From NCBI GenBank assembly GCA_016708875.1, contig JADJFA010000026.1, forward strand, positions 8,366 to 72,365: a stretch of DNA of 64,000 bases, in the 5' to 3' direction. Shown here piece by piece: positions 1-7,963 of the stretch. Position 1 is the first letter of the stretch. Each line of letters starts with the position of its first letter. The notes under the pieces are model-generated. The model ran no database searches, was not told where the DNA came from, and worked only from the letters and a program-made list of their open reading frames with translations. The DNA comes from Lewinellaceae bacterium (GTDB taxonomy: Bacteria; Bacteroidota; Bacteroidia; Chitinophagales; Saprospiraceae). Position numbers and translations under genes: made by a program.

Positions 1-777
1 TATATGAGGGTTATAGAAATTGTAGAAGATAAAGCAGGTAATGTATGGTTTGGAACTTCCGATGGACTCATAAAATACGATGGTAAAAAATTTACAACGT
101 TTTCAAAAAAAGAAGGATTGCAAGATGAGGAAATTTGGGGTTTAACCATTGACAAAAGCGGATTAATTTGGGTTGGAGCGATTGATGGCGTTAGTCATTT
201 TGACGGAGAGAAGTTTATACCTTTTTCGTTGCCAGATTTAATGGTCGAAAATCCGCAGCACATGCTATCTGATAAATTGGTTTTTAAAATTATAGAAGAC
301 AAAAGTGGAACCATTTGGCTTGCTACCGATGGAAATGGAATTTTCAAATACAATAAAGGGGAATTTACTCATTTAACATCTAAAAATGGACTTACCGACA
401 ATAATGCTGCGGATATCTTGGAGGACAGACATGGGAATATTTGGATTGGAACTTTTTATGGAGGTATAAGTAAATTTGATGGCAAGACGTACACCAACTT
501 CACTAAAGATGGAATTATTGATGGTATAGAAATAGGAAGTTTATATGAAGATAGTAAAGGCAATATTTGGTTTTCGGTTGAAAACCAAGGTGTGTACCGA
601 TATGATGGAACTAATTTCACGCAATTCACCACTGAAAACGGATTAACCACAAACGGGGTTCTAAGTATCTTCGAGGATAACAAACAGCAGCTTTGGTTTG
701 GCACCTGGCAAGGAATATGCCTTTATGATGGAGTAAAATTCATGAATGCAGTCGAAAAAGAACCTTGGGTAAAATAA
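1..777 (+). CDS. Sensor beta-propeller fragment (Reg_prop repeats), 5' partial
   Basis: The reading frame is open to the left edge and begins inside a repeat, so the 5' part lies outside the window. The 257 visible residues are at least five repeats of the two-component-regulator propeller type, each with a core like 'GNIWIGT..GGISKFDGK'. In this family such blades form the periplasmic ligand-sensing propeller of hybrid kinases or LuxR-type regulators. Here the protein stops right after the last blade, with no Y_Y_Y domain, membrane helix, kinase or HTH, so it is a stand-alone propeller or a remnant. Base composition is AT-rich compared with the genes after 1.9 kb. It ends 3 nt before an attC-like site, which suggests it may be cassette-borne. 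Confidence 0.8.
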   Translation, partial: YMRVIEIVEDKAGNVWFGTSDGLIKYDGKKFTTFSKKEGLQDEEIWGLTIDKSGLIWVGAIDGVSHFDGEKFIPFSLPDLMVENPQHMLSDKLVFKIIEDKSGTIWLATDGNGIFKYNKGEFTHLTSKNGLTDNNAADILEDRHGNIWIGTFYGGISKFDGKTYTNFTKDGIIDGIEIGSLYEDSKGNIWFSVENQGVYRYDGTNFTQFTTENGLTTNGVLSIFEDNKQQLWFGTWQGICLYDGVKFMNAVEKEPWVK

Positions 778-780
778 AAA

Positions 781-867
781 TAACGGTTGCTAATAATGGC
801 TTGCTGGCCGTGCCGCCGAACAACCAACCCGCAAAGCCAACGCAGGGAAGCAAGTCAAGCGTTAGGC
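781..867 (+). other. attC-like integron recombination site
   Basis: An 87-nt imperfect palindrome starts 3 nt after the stop of the upstream gene. Outer arms are TAACG (781-785) and CGTTA (860-864). Inner arms are CTTGC (near 800-804) and GCAAG (850-854). The right end reads GCGTTAGGC, which fits the integron core GTTRRRY. Size, placement after a stop codon and the right-hand core fit an attC site. The left core matches only in its TAAC portion, so the call is tentative. No integrase gene is in the window. Confidence 0.5.
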
Positions 868-892
868 TGCACTATAACAAAATAAAAATTAC

Positions 893-1702
893 ATGGACTT
901 ATCGATCTTAAACACCCCCTTTACACTCACAAAAGAGCAAATAGCATTTTATACCAAGCATGCATTTATAAAAATTAAAGATGTTTTTCCACCCGAAATA
1001 ATTGCGTATTTCAATTCCATAATTTCAGATAAAGTTGCAGCATTAAATGAAGTGGTTGTTCCTATTGAAAAAAGAGATACCTATGGCAAGGCTTTTTTGC
1101 AATTATTTAATCTTTGGCTGGAAGATGAAAAAATAAAGGAATTGATATTTAGTACAAGGCTAGCCAAGATTGCTGCTGATTTAATGCAAGTTGATGGTGT
1201 ACGCCTATATCATGACCAAGCACTCTTTAAGGAAGCGGGTGGTGGAATAACCCCATGGCACGCCGACCAACATTATTGGCCATTGTCTTCAGAAAAAACA
1301 GTGACCGCCTGGATTCCTTTACAAGCAACTCCACTTGAAATGGGACCTCTTGAGTTTAGTGCAGGAAGCCAAAATATTTTTTTTGGAAGAGAACTTTCTA
1401 TTAGTGACGAGAGTGAAAATGTAATTAAAAGCAATTTGAGAATCAACAATTTTCCGCATATTATCGAGGCGTTTGATATAGGAGAGATAAGTTTTCACTC
1501 TGGATGGATTTTTCACCGTGCAGGAGCAAATACAACTGATAAATTAAGAAAAGTGATGACAATTATATACATGGATAAAGAAACTACCTTGAAAAAACCA
1601 GAAAACAGCGGGCAGGAAAATGATTGGAAAACGTGGTGCCCCGGAGTAGAAATTGGGCATATTGTAGACTCTCCTTTAAATCCTGTTTTGTACGAAAAAT
1701 AA
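893..1702 (+). CDS. Phytanoyl-CoA dioxygenase (PhyH) family oxygenase
   Basis: This 269-residue protein matches the Fe(II)/2-oxoglutarate dioxygenases of the PhyH family. The iron-binding HxD is in 'TPWHADQHYW' (H123, D125), and the distal histidine and the arginine that binds 2-oxoglutarate lie in 'FHSGWIFHRAGANT' (H208/R209). It is predicted to be a cytosolic hydroxylase; the substrate cannot be told from sequence. The ATG at 893 follows an AT-rich leader. The gene is AT-rich, sits alone between an attC-like site and another TAACGC sequence at its own stop, and looks like a single-gene cassette. Length is normal for the family. Confidence 0.85.
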   Translation: MDLSILNTPFTLTKEQIAFYTKHAFIKIKDVFPPEIIAYFNSIISDKVAALNEVVVPIEKRDTYGKAFLQLFNLWLEDEKIKELIFSTRLAKIAADLMQVDGVRLYHDQALFKEAGGGITPWHADQHYWPLSSEKTVTAWIPLQATPLEMGPLEFSAGSQNIFFGRELSISDESENVIKSNLRINNFPHIIEAFDIGEISFHSGWIFHRAGANTTDKLRKVMTIIYMDKETTLKKPENSGQENDWKTWCPGVEIGHIVDSPLNPVLYEK

Positions 1703-1733
1703 CGCTTTAAGCAATTCATACGAAAAATGAAAC

Positions 1734-1757
1734 GGGGGGGGGGGGCCCCCCGAGGGG
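1734..1757. other. G12C6 homopolymer block at a composition boundary
   Basis: Twelve G (1734-1745) run directly into six C (1746-1751), followed by GAGGGG. It lies where the AT-rich left island gives way to the roughly 50% GC remainder. It could be a strong hairpin or an assembly join. The stretch 1703-1877 holds no gene that I can support. Confidence 0.6.
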
Positions 1758-1877
1758 CTAAAACAAAAGGCCCTTTGGAAGCTTTTTTGTGCTTTTTGTT
1801 TTGAAGGCTTAAAGAAGAAAATGTCACCATCACACTCCGAAAAATGCTCCAGGTGGGAAGCCGAATCTACATGGTAA

Positions 1878-2360
1878 TCAAACAGGCAGCCTTGCCTCCT
1901 CAAATGCATGAAAATGCACTTCCCGCACGAAGCCCATGTTGCCGAACAGTTTTTTGCCGCCGGGCAGGGTTTTCATACGACCGAGCCGTCGGTTTCCCCG
2001 TTCGATTTCGGCAGGGGTAGCGTGGCGGCGTTCGCCGAGTGTGCCGTAAATTTTGGTCATCGGTGGTGTGGCAAATTTTCCGAGAACCAGGCTTTTCAGC
2101 CAATACCACCGCCCGCTGTTCACCGCCATGATGCAGACCTTGGGGTTAGTTGCTGCGTTTTTGGGGATGTTTCTGGTGAAAATTTCAAAATAAAAACCTG
2201 AGAAACTGTCCCGGTTGAGGAAAAACGAGCCAATCGGCGTGATATGCGGCTGCCCGTCCTGATCCGCCGTTGCAACGGAAACGTGTAAGTTGGTGGCAAA
2301 ACCATGTCGGAAATTGCGGCGGATGATTGGCCAATTTTCCTTCGTGATTGGTGCGGACAT
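1878..2360 (-). CDS. Pyridoxamine 5'-phosphate oxidase-like FMN-binding protein
   Basis: About 160 residues from the ATG at 2360, where 'MSAPITKENWP' begins; the frame stays open to 2417, but the AT-rich leader just before 2360 suits a Bacteroidota start. The N-terminal half ('HVSVATADQDGQPHITPIGS') is the typical first strand pair of the PNPOx-like split barrel that binds FMN or F420-type cofactors. The second half is rich in basic residues. The family includes pyridoxamine oxidases, heme-degrading and general flavin reductases, so the reaction is not assigned. It is divergent from the aldo/keto reductase gene, sharing a 158-nt intergenic region. Confidence 0.75.
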   Translation of the reverse strand: MSAPITKENWPIIRRNFRHGFATNLHVSVATADQDGQPHITPIGSFFLNRDSFSGFYFEIFTRNIPKNAATNPKVCIMAVNSGRWYWLKSLVLGKFATPPMTKIYGTLGERRHATPAEIERGNRRLGRMKTLPGGKKLFGNMGFVREVHFHAFEEARLPV

Positions 2361-2518
2361 AAATTTTGTTTTCGGGTGAAACAGGAAGGCTTGGGTATTG
2401 GTTTTGAACGGGAACACATTTTCCCGTATCTATGCAATGTGCTGTATGTCAGACAGGCAGCGGGCATTCGGGATTGGGTTCATGGGCGTACACAAAATCA
2501 TTTAAATTCAAATAAAAT

Positions 2519-3472
2519 ATGAAACTGGTTAATCTTGGATCACAAGGCCTTCGTGTGCCGGCAATCGGTTTGGGTTGCATGGGTATGTCGGATTTTTACG
2601 GCGACTCCTCAGAATCTCAAAATCTTCGCGTGCTCGATCAGGCAGCAGCAATTGGGTGCACGTTTTGGGATACGGCTGACATGTACGGCCCGTTTACAAA
2701 TGAAATCTTATTGTCAAAAGCACTTCAGGGCCGCCGCAGCCAAATTACCCTGGCAACTAAATTTGGCGTTTCCCGAAAGGAAGACGGCAGCTGGCAGGGG
2801 ATTAAAGGAAATGCGGATTATGTAAAGGCTTGTTGCGATGCCTCTTTAAAACGCCTCGGCACGGATTACATTGATCTCTACTATCAGCATCGCCTGGATC
2901 CTAAAACGCCGATCGAGGAAACGGTGGGCGCTTTGGCAGATCTCGTGAAAGCAGGAAAAGTACGCTATATCGGCCTGTCTGAGGCAGACCCCGAAATCAT
3001 CGCCCGCGCGCACGAGGTGCATCTCATTAGCGCGCTCCAAACCGAATATTCCTTGTGGTCCCGGGAGGTAGAGGCCGACATTCTTCCGACGATTCAACGG
3101 CTTAACATCGGATTTGTCGCTTACAGCCCCCTTGGCCGTGGATTTTTAACTGGAGCAATACGGTCGCGAAACGATCTGAAATCAGGCGACTGGAGATTGG
3201 AGAATCCGCGGTTTTCCGAAGAGGCCATCGCGAGAAACAGCCGCCTGGCCGATGTTGTAGCGGAAATCGCAAAAGAGATCGAAGCCACAGCTGCTCAAGT
3301 CGCATTGGCATGGCTCCTCTCGCGCAAAATCCCCCTCGCCGCAATACCTGGAACACGCAGCATTGAACGCCTGGAGGAAAACTGGGCTTCACAAAATATA
3401 ACGCTGCAAACGGAACATCTGGACCGACTTGAATTTCTTATCAAGGAGGGTGTGGTGGGAAACAGGTACTAG
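2519..3472 (+). CDS. Aldo/keto reductase
   Basis: A 317-residue NADPH-dependent oxidoreductase with a TIM-barrel fold. The aldo/keto reductase tetrad is visible: Asp and Tyr in 'FWDTADMYGP', Lys in 'ITLATKFGVS' and His in 'IDLYYQHRLDP'. The start 'GLGCMGMSDFYG' and the late cofactor region 'AAIPGTRSIERLEEN' are typical of the YajO/AKR13-like subgroup that reduces aldehydes and ketones. The ATG at 2519 has the usual AT-rich leader. Length is as expected and no key residue is missing. The physiological substrate is unknown. Confidence 0.9.
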   Translation: MKLVNLGSQGLRVPAIGLGCMGMSDFYGDSSESQNLRVLDQAAAIGCTFWDTADMYGPFTNEILLSKALQGRRSQITLATKFGVSRKEDGSWQGIKGNADYVKACCDASLKRLGTDYIDLYYQHRLDPKTPIEETVGALADLVKAGKVRYIGLSEADPEIIARAHEVHLISALQTEYSLWSREVEADILPTIQRLNIGFVAYSPLGRGFLTGAIRSRNDLKSGDWRLENPRFSEEAIARNSRLADVVAEIAKEIEATAAQVALAWLLSRKIPLAAIPGTRSIERLEENWASQNITLQTEHLDRLEFLIKEGVVGNRY

Positions 3473-3666
3473 AGTGTGTATGATGTCACAAACAACAGCC
3501 TTTCGACTACCACAAAAAAATAAAAACAGGCCACCCAAACGATATGCGATTTAGATATTCAGTTTGGTTTATAGTAAATATAACAAGTGTAGGCTTTAAA
3601 TTGGCGCTGATATCTATAAGATAGATGCTTCGGCCTATTGTACCGCACAATATAAAATAATTTAAC

Positions 3667-4161
3667 ATGGGGGAACAAGTATTCCAATTAACCACCCAAT
3701 ACAAATATGCAGTTTTGCGCGTCATTTGTTTTTCATTTTTGTCATTCATTCTATTTTTTGGAATTCTTATTGTCATAATGGGCTTTTTCCCTGTAGATTG
3801 GAGGATGCCGTTATTTATGCTTTCAACCATTCCCCTTATAATCTTCTTGGATAAGTATACAAAGAGTATAGGAAAGTATGAAGTAACTTTGAAAATAGAT
3901 TTGGAAGCGATGCGTATTGCTCCTTTGTTTGAAGAATACAATGAAAAAATTTACCTTTGGGCAGATCTAAAGGAATTTCGTTTGATCACGTTTCCACCTA
4001 GCCCTGGGTTTAACGGCGTTGTTTACATCAAATGGCAGGATGGTGATTCTCACCATTTTAGTGGTCAGGATTTGGATGATTTTTATCATTATTTGCAATT
4101 TAATTTTCCTAAAAAAGAATGGAGTTTCTTGGGGAGGCCCAAAAAGCCTTTTACTCATTAG
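3667..4161 (+). CDS. Small two-helix membrane protein, unknown function
   Basis: This 164-residue protein has two hydrophobic segments near residues 18-40 and 48-62, then a soluble C-terminal domain of about 95 residues rich in beta-strand pattern ('YEVTLKIDLEAMRI', 'GVVYIKWQDGDSHHFSG'). That layout resembles small bacterial membrane proteins with a PH-like domain. I do not recognise a named family. Its stop codon lies within the left end of the large palindrome at 4157-4328, so the palindrome may also end the transcript. The 194 nt upstream (3473-3666) hold nothing recognisable. Confidence 0.7.
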   Translation: MGEQVFQLTTQYKYAVLRVICFSFLSFILFFGILIVIMGFFPVDWRMPLFMLSTIPLIIFLDKYTKSIGKYEVTLKIDLEAMRIAPLFEEYNEKIYLWADLKEFRLITFPPSPGFNGVVYIKWQDGDSHHFSGQDLDDFYHYLQFNFPKKEWSFLGRPKKPFTH

Positions 4162-4328
4162 AGTGTGTCTGAAAAATGCTTGCCGGGCTGAAAACGCATC
4201 TTTTGGAACCTGTGCTGCGTGTCTTTTTGGGGCAATAGAACACCGCTATTCCCCCAAAAAGGTACACTTACCCAGAACCCAAAAACTGCATTTTCATCTC
4301 CGGCAGCATTTTTCAGACACACTCTAAT
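4157..4328. repeat. 172-bp near-perfect palindrome, MITE-like
   Basis: The outer 23 nt at each end are exact inverted copies (4157-4179 against 4306-4328, containing GAGTGTGTCTGAAAAATGC). The interior continues as an imperfect palindrome centred near 4242. Because of this symmetry both strands read similar short peptides ending in 'HFSDTL'. No transposase is inside. It overlaps the stop codon of the gene at 3667-4161 and lies in the 319-nt gap before the next gene. The rest of that gap (4329-4480) shows nothing else. It may be a MITE-like element or a bidirectional terminator. Confidence 0.8.
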
Positions 4329-4480
4329 TTTCAGCATCAACGAGATAAAAATCTTGCTTCTAACCACAAATTGAAGTTCTAAATTATATAGGTGCATCAA
4401 AGGACGTTTAAACCAGACAAAAGAAATTTCAATAATATTGGAGCTGAATTTTACATTTTTTATAAATTATTAAAAGACTT

Positions 4481-5622
4481 TTAAAACGCCTCTCCTGTAA
4501 AAATATAAAAACTAACCCCCTCCCTCGTAAAACCAGCGTCCAGGCGAACAAAAATGTCCTTTTTTGGAAAAATCAAATAGCGCAAACCGGCGCCTCCTGC
4601 CAACCTTACATTCCGCGTGCTGAGCATATCGAGCGAGGGCGACACGGCTCCGGCGCTCATGAATACGGCTCCACCCACACGTTTGCTAAAGGGAAAAGGC
4701 AACCAGCGATACTCTGCCTGTGCAGCATAATAATGCCGGTCTCTGAACCGTCCTGTATAATAACCGCGCATCATCATCTCGTTTCCCATGAGGCTAAGCA
4801 TATTGAAAGGCGCATTGCCCAGCACGGCACTTCCGCTCACTTGCATGGCCAGCACTGTCTTGGGATTAATTTGGTGGTATCGGCGCAGTTCGCCACTGAA
4901 AACCTCAAATGCATAGTCGCTGCCCAGGGGCTCGCTGTAATGCAGCCATGCCAACTCCCCAAACCAGCCCGCTCTGGTATTGAGCATATTGGGCCGGGAA
5001 TCGTACACCAGGCTGAGGCCTGCGCCTATGTTCGTCGAGCCACCTGAACCTTCTGGCAGGGGACGACTAGGTTGCTCGCCGCCAAAATCTACCTTCGACA
5101 AACGCTGCATATCGGCCTGTAAGCCAGCAAACCAATTGCCTTTGACTTGTCGCAACACCCGTTGCCGCAGCAAAACATAATTACCATCCACTACCACAGG
5201 GTCTGCCTCCGGCGCATCAGGCCCGATACCATAATAAAACAAGGGGAATCGCTGGAACCTCATCTTGCCCAGCAACAACCACCGGTCGCGATGGGTATAA
5301 ATGGCATTTTCCAACCAAAGTCCATATTGAGAACGCAGCGTTATAAACCCAAAGGCTGTGACTTCACTCATGCGGTTTTGCTTATAATCGTTTTTTGCAT
5401 GAAACAACAAAGACGAAGCAATCCCAAACTCAAAACTGGTTTCAGGGGAATACCCAATGGTTGGGTAAGCCAAAAAACGAGGGCGTTCTGGGGGACGGTC
5501 GTCTTTGGTGAAACGCGTCAAGAGCCTGATGAAGAGGGAACTGGAATCAGATTGGGCCGATAAAGGCAGGGCGGCAAAAGAAGCATCGTTGTCCCTACCA
5601 GTAATCTTTGATTAAATATCAT
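4481..5622 (-). CDS. Omp85/BamA-type outer membrane beta-barrel (frameshifted in signal peptide)
   Basis: About 380 residues. The body has alternating hydrophobic strands, an early 'YPTIGYSPETSFEFG' strand and a final strand ending in Phe, as in D15/surface-antigen (BamA/TamA) C-terminal barrels. No POTRA domains are present, so it is a short barrel-only member. The only start in the main frame is a TTG at 5521 with no signal peptide. An ATG at 5622 in another frame gives 'MIFNQRLLVGTTMLL'. Adding one base to the A4 run at 5576-5579 (T4 on the coding strand) joins it to 'FAALPLSAQ|SDSSS', a complete signal peptide. This indel is probably a read error. The role (assembly, lipid or metabolite transport) is unknown. 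Confidence 0.75.
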
Positions 5623-5847
5623 ATTATGTTCGGTATCAGTGGATTGTATCTGTATTTTAAATGGATTGAGCGGCAAAGGTATTGGCAGATTCAAAGGCAA
5701 CAGGCTTAGCCTAAAAGGATTCAAGTTTCAAACGCAACAAATTTAGTTTTCTCCCAGGCTGCTGGATAAAACACAAGACCATTCTCTAAAAGCAGACAAA
5801 ATTCTGACAAAATCCTTCCAACGCCCATATCCTTCAGTCCGTCTTAA

Positions 5848-5873
5848 GGATGATTCATTTTTTTAAATCATCC
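5848..5873 (+). promoter_or_regulatory. 5'-UTR hairpin just upstream of a start codon
   Basis: GGATGATT (5848-5855) and AATCATCC (5866-5873) form an exact 8-bp stem with an AT-rich loop, ending 6 nt before the ATG at 5880. In mRNA it could cover the ribosome landing region. Function is inferred from position only. Confidence 0.45.
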
Positions 5874-5879
5874 GAATTT

Positions 5880-7547
5880 ATGAAAGTAAAAATTCCTTTT
5901 ATCCCGATTGTACTGCTCCTCTTGCCGCTTTCCAATCATGCCCAGACCTGGAAATGGGCACAAACCCTCGGCTCACCTAATACCATTACCGCCGTAAAAA
6001 ACATCCGTCCCTACACTGGCACGAGCGTGCTGCTAAGCGGCTCCTATGCCGCGCCCACGCTGACATTCGGCAGCCAAACCCTCCACAATGCCGGGCAGGA
6101 CGACGGCTTTGTGGCCATTGCAGACGATGCCGGACAATATGCCTGGGCTGCCCAATTCGGCGGTTCGGGGCGCGATTTCGTCGTAGATGCTGCCGCTGCC
6201 CCCAATGGCGATTTCGTGGTGGCGGGCAATTTCCACAGCATTTCCCTGTCCATTGGCGGCACAAACCTGTTCAACAGCGGCGAAACGGATGCCTTCTTGG
6301 TGAAGTACAACCAGGACAAAACCCTTGCCTGGGTCAAAAAAATCGGTACTGCTGACATTGAAGAAGTAAGTGCTGTAGTCCTGGATGCCGGCGGTAATAC
6401 CTATGTGTCAGGGCAGGTGACAGATAAATTCTCCCTGAAAACCCTGTATGTATTCCTGCGAAAATATGATGAGACTGGCAATCTCGTTTGGGAGACAATT
6501 GGGACGATTCAGGGTGGCCTCTTGCAAGCCACTGCGCTGACGATCGATGAACAACAAAACATTTACCTCGGTGGTTTGGTCTCCGGAACGGTGGCATTCG
6601 ACGGCATTAGCTTTTCGAGTGATTGGGATTATTCAGCCTTTATAGTGAAATACAATGCTTCCGGCTTGCTACTCGATAATACCGTCTTACACGAACTGGA
6701 TAAATTTAATGGCTTACAGGCACATGAAAACTATATTTATGCCTGTGCTGAAAAGGTGAACTGGGGACTTGGCTGGGGTTGGCCTCTTGCCGATTCGAAG
6801 ATTCACGTGCTTAAATTCGACACGGAGCTCAATACCCTTTGGGAAAATCTTGCAGGAGGGGACAGCACCTCGCAAAGCCTGGATATCGCCAAAAGCATCA
6901 GTGTGGACAGCCTTGGAAATGCATATGTCACAGGCTATTTTTTCAGCGACACCCTTGATTTTGCAGGGCAGGCATTGCCCAACTTTTTCAATGTGCACTA
7001 TTACTACCCGCAAATTTTCGTGTTCAAATACGCGCCTTCCGGCGAGGAACTTTGGGGTAAATCCTTCGGCGGCATCCACGCGGATGAAGGCGCAAGTATC
7101 CACGCTTTCGGCGACGACCAATTCTACCTCGGCGGCAATTTCGAATCCAACCCAGTGGCTTTCGGCGCTTACGAGATCCAGAACTTGGGTGTCTTGGATT
7201 CCATGTACGTACACCTTAAACCAAGTCGTTATGTGCGCAAGCCAATGGGTTTCCTCGCTGTTTTCGACAAAAACCTGAGCAGTACCAATCCTTTACCTGC
7301 CTTCCAGCAGATCGCCCTCTTTCCGAATCCCGCTGACGACCACATCACGCTACGGTTGAAATCGCCGACCCAATCGCCCATTACCCTGCAAATCAGCACA
7401 TTGGACGGGCGAATATTGCAGCAGTCTGAATACAGTGGGCAACTCCTCGAGATCCGGGAAAACCTGAGCGGGCTGGCGCCGGGACTTTATTTCGTTACCT
7501 TGAGAACGGAGCGCGGACTGTTTTCCGGTAAATTTGTAAAAGGGTAA
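5880..7547 (+). CDS. Secreted SBBP-type beta-propeller protein with T9SS sorting domain
   Basis: About 555 residues from the ATG at 5880, chosen because it begins a clean signal peptide ('MKVKIPFIPIVLLLLPLSNHAQ'); the frame is open 10 codons further up. The body repeats units such as 'DAAAAPNGDFVVAGNF', 'DAGGNTYVSGQVT' and 'DSLGNAYVTGYF', the SBBP seven-bladed propeller pattern. The last 75 residues ('IALFPNPADDHITLRL ... GLYFVTLRTERG') are a type A T9SS sorting domain, so the protein should cross the outer membrane by type IX secretion and stay surface-attached or be released. No catalytic motif is visible. It is likely a surface or extracellular binding protein. Confidence 0.88.
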   Translation: MKVKIPFIPIVLLLLPLSNHAQTWKWAQTLGSPNTITAVKNIRPYTGTSVLLSGSYAAPTLTFGSQTLHNAGQDDGFVAIADDAGQYAWAAQFGGSGRDFVVDAAAAPNGDFVVAGNFHSISLSIGGTNLFNSGETDAFLVKYNQDKTLAWVKKIGTADIEEVSAVVLDAGGNTYVSGQVTDKFSLKTLYVFLRKYDETGNLVWETIGTIQGGLLQATALTIDEQQNIYLGGLVSGTVAFDGISFSSDWDYSAFIVKYNASGLLLDNTVLHELDKFNGLQAHENYIYACAEKVNWGLGWGWPLADSKIHVLKFDTELNTLWENLAGGDSTSQSLDIAKSISVDSLGNAYVTGYFFSDTLDFAGQALPNFFNVHYYYPQIFVFKYAPSGEELWGKSFGGIHADEGASIHAFGDDQFYLGGNFESNPVAFGAYEIQNLGVLDSMYVHLKPSRYVRKPMGFLAVFDKNLSSTNPLPAFQQIALFPNPADDHITLRLKSPTQSPITLQISTLDGRILQQSEYSGQLLEIRENLSGLAPGLYFVTLRTERGLFSGKFVKG

Positions 7548-7554
7548 AAACGGC

Positions 7555-7918
7555 TCAAGTAAAAACATCAAAAAAGCATTACTTTTCCCCATGTAGCGTA
7601 ATTTGAACCACAAAAGGCACAAACATGAGTCATCCCAAATTTTGAAAAGTCCCTTTAGGGACTGAATATCGGTAGAAAACAAATGAAAATATGGGTTGAC
7701 GTGCCGTAGGTACGCAATATGGAATACGCAGATCGCGTACCTACGGCACGCTTTTTCATCGAAAACAACATTTTCTACCGATATTTCGTCCCGCTGGGAC
7801 GTACAAGTCTCAAAATCAGGGATGACTCATATTTGTGCCTTTTGTGGTTCAAATTATGTCAAGTTTGATGTTGCAACGGAATGGATCTTTAATATTATAA
7901 AATTTGGGGTGACTCATG
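7555..7918. repeat. Composite nested palindromic repeat
   Basis: The outer parts (7555-7620 and about 7855-7918) match the element at 46581-46809 in the same orientation. Between them is a nested inverted repeat: arms with TTTGAACCACAAAAGGCAC and ATGAGTCATCCC (about 7588-7640) are inverted at 7813-7858. Inside these lies CGTGCCGTAGGTACG with its inverse CGTACCTACGGCACG (about 7700-7753), flanked by GTCCC-type stems. No ORF of note is inside. It fills the 416-nt gap between two T9SS cargo genes. Confidence 0.8.
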
Positions 7919-7963
7919 GTGCTCATAAACCACAACCGATTTTAATCAAAAAATTGATAATCA

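Noticed and set aside
3507..3941. Minus-strand 144-codon ORF
   Set aside because: It overlaps the better supported plus-strand membrane protein gene and has no recognisable features.
4157..4328. Insertion sequence
   Set aside because: No transposase ORF and no target duplication; only a palindrome.
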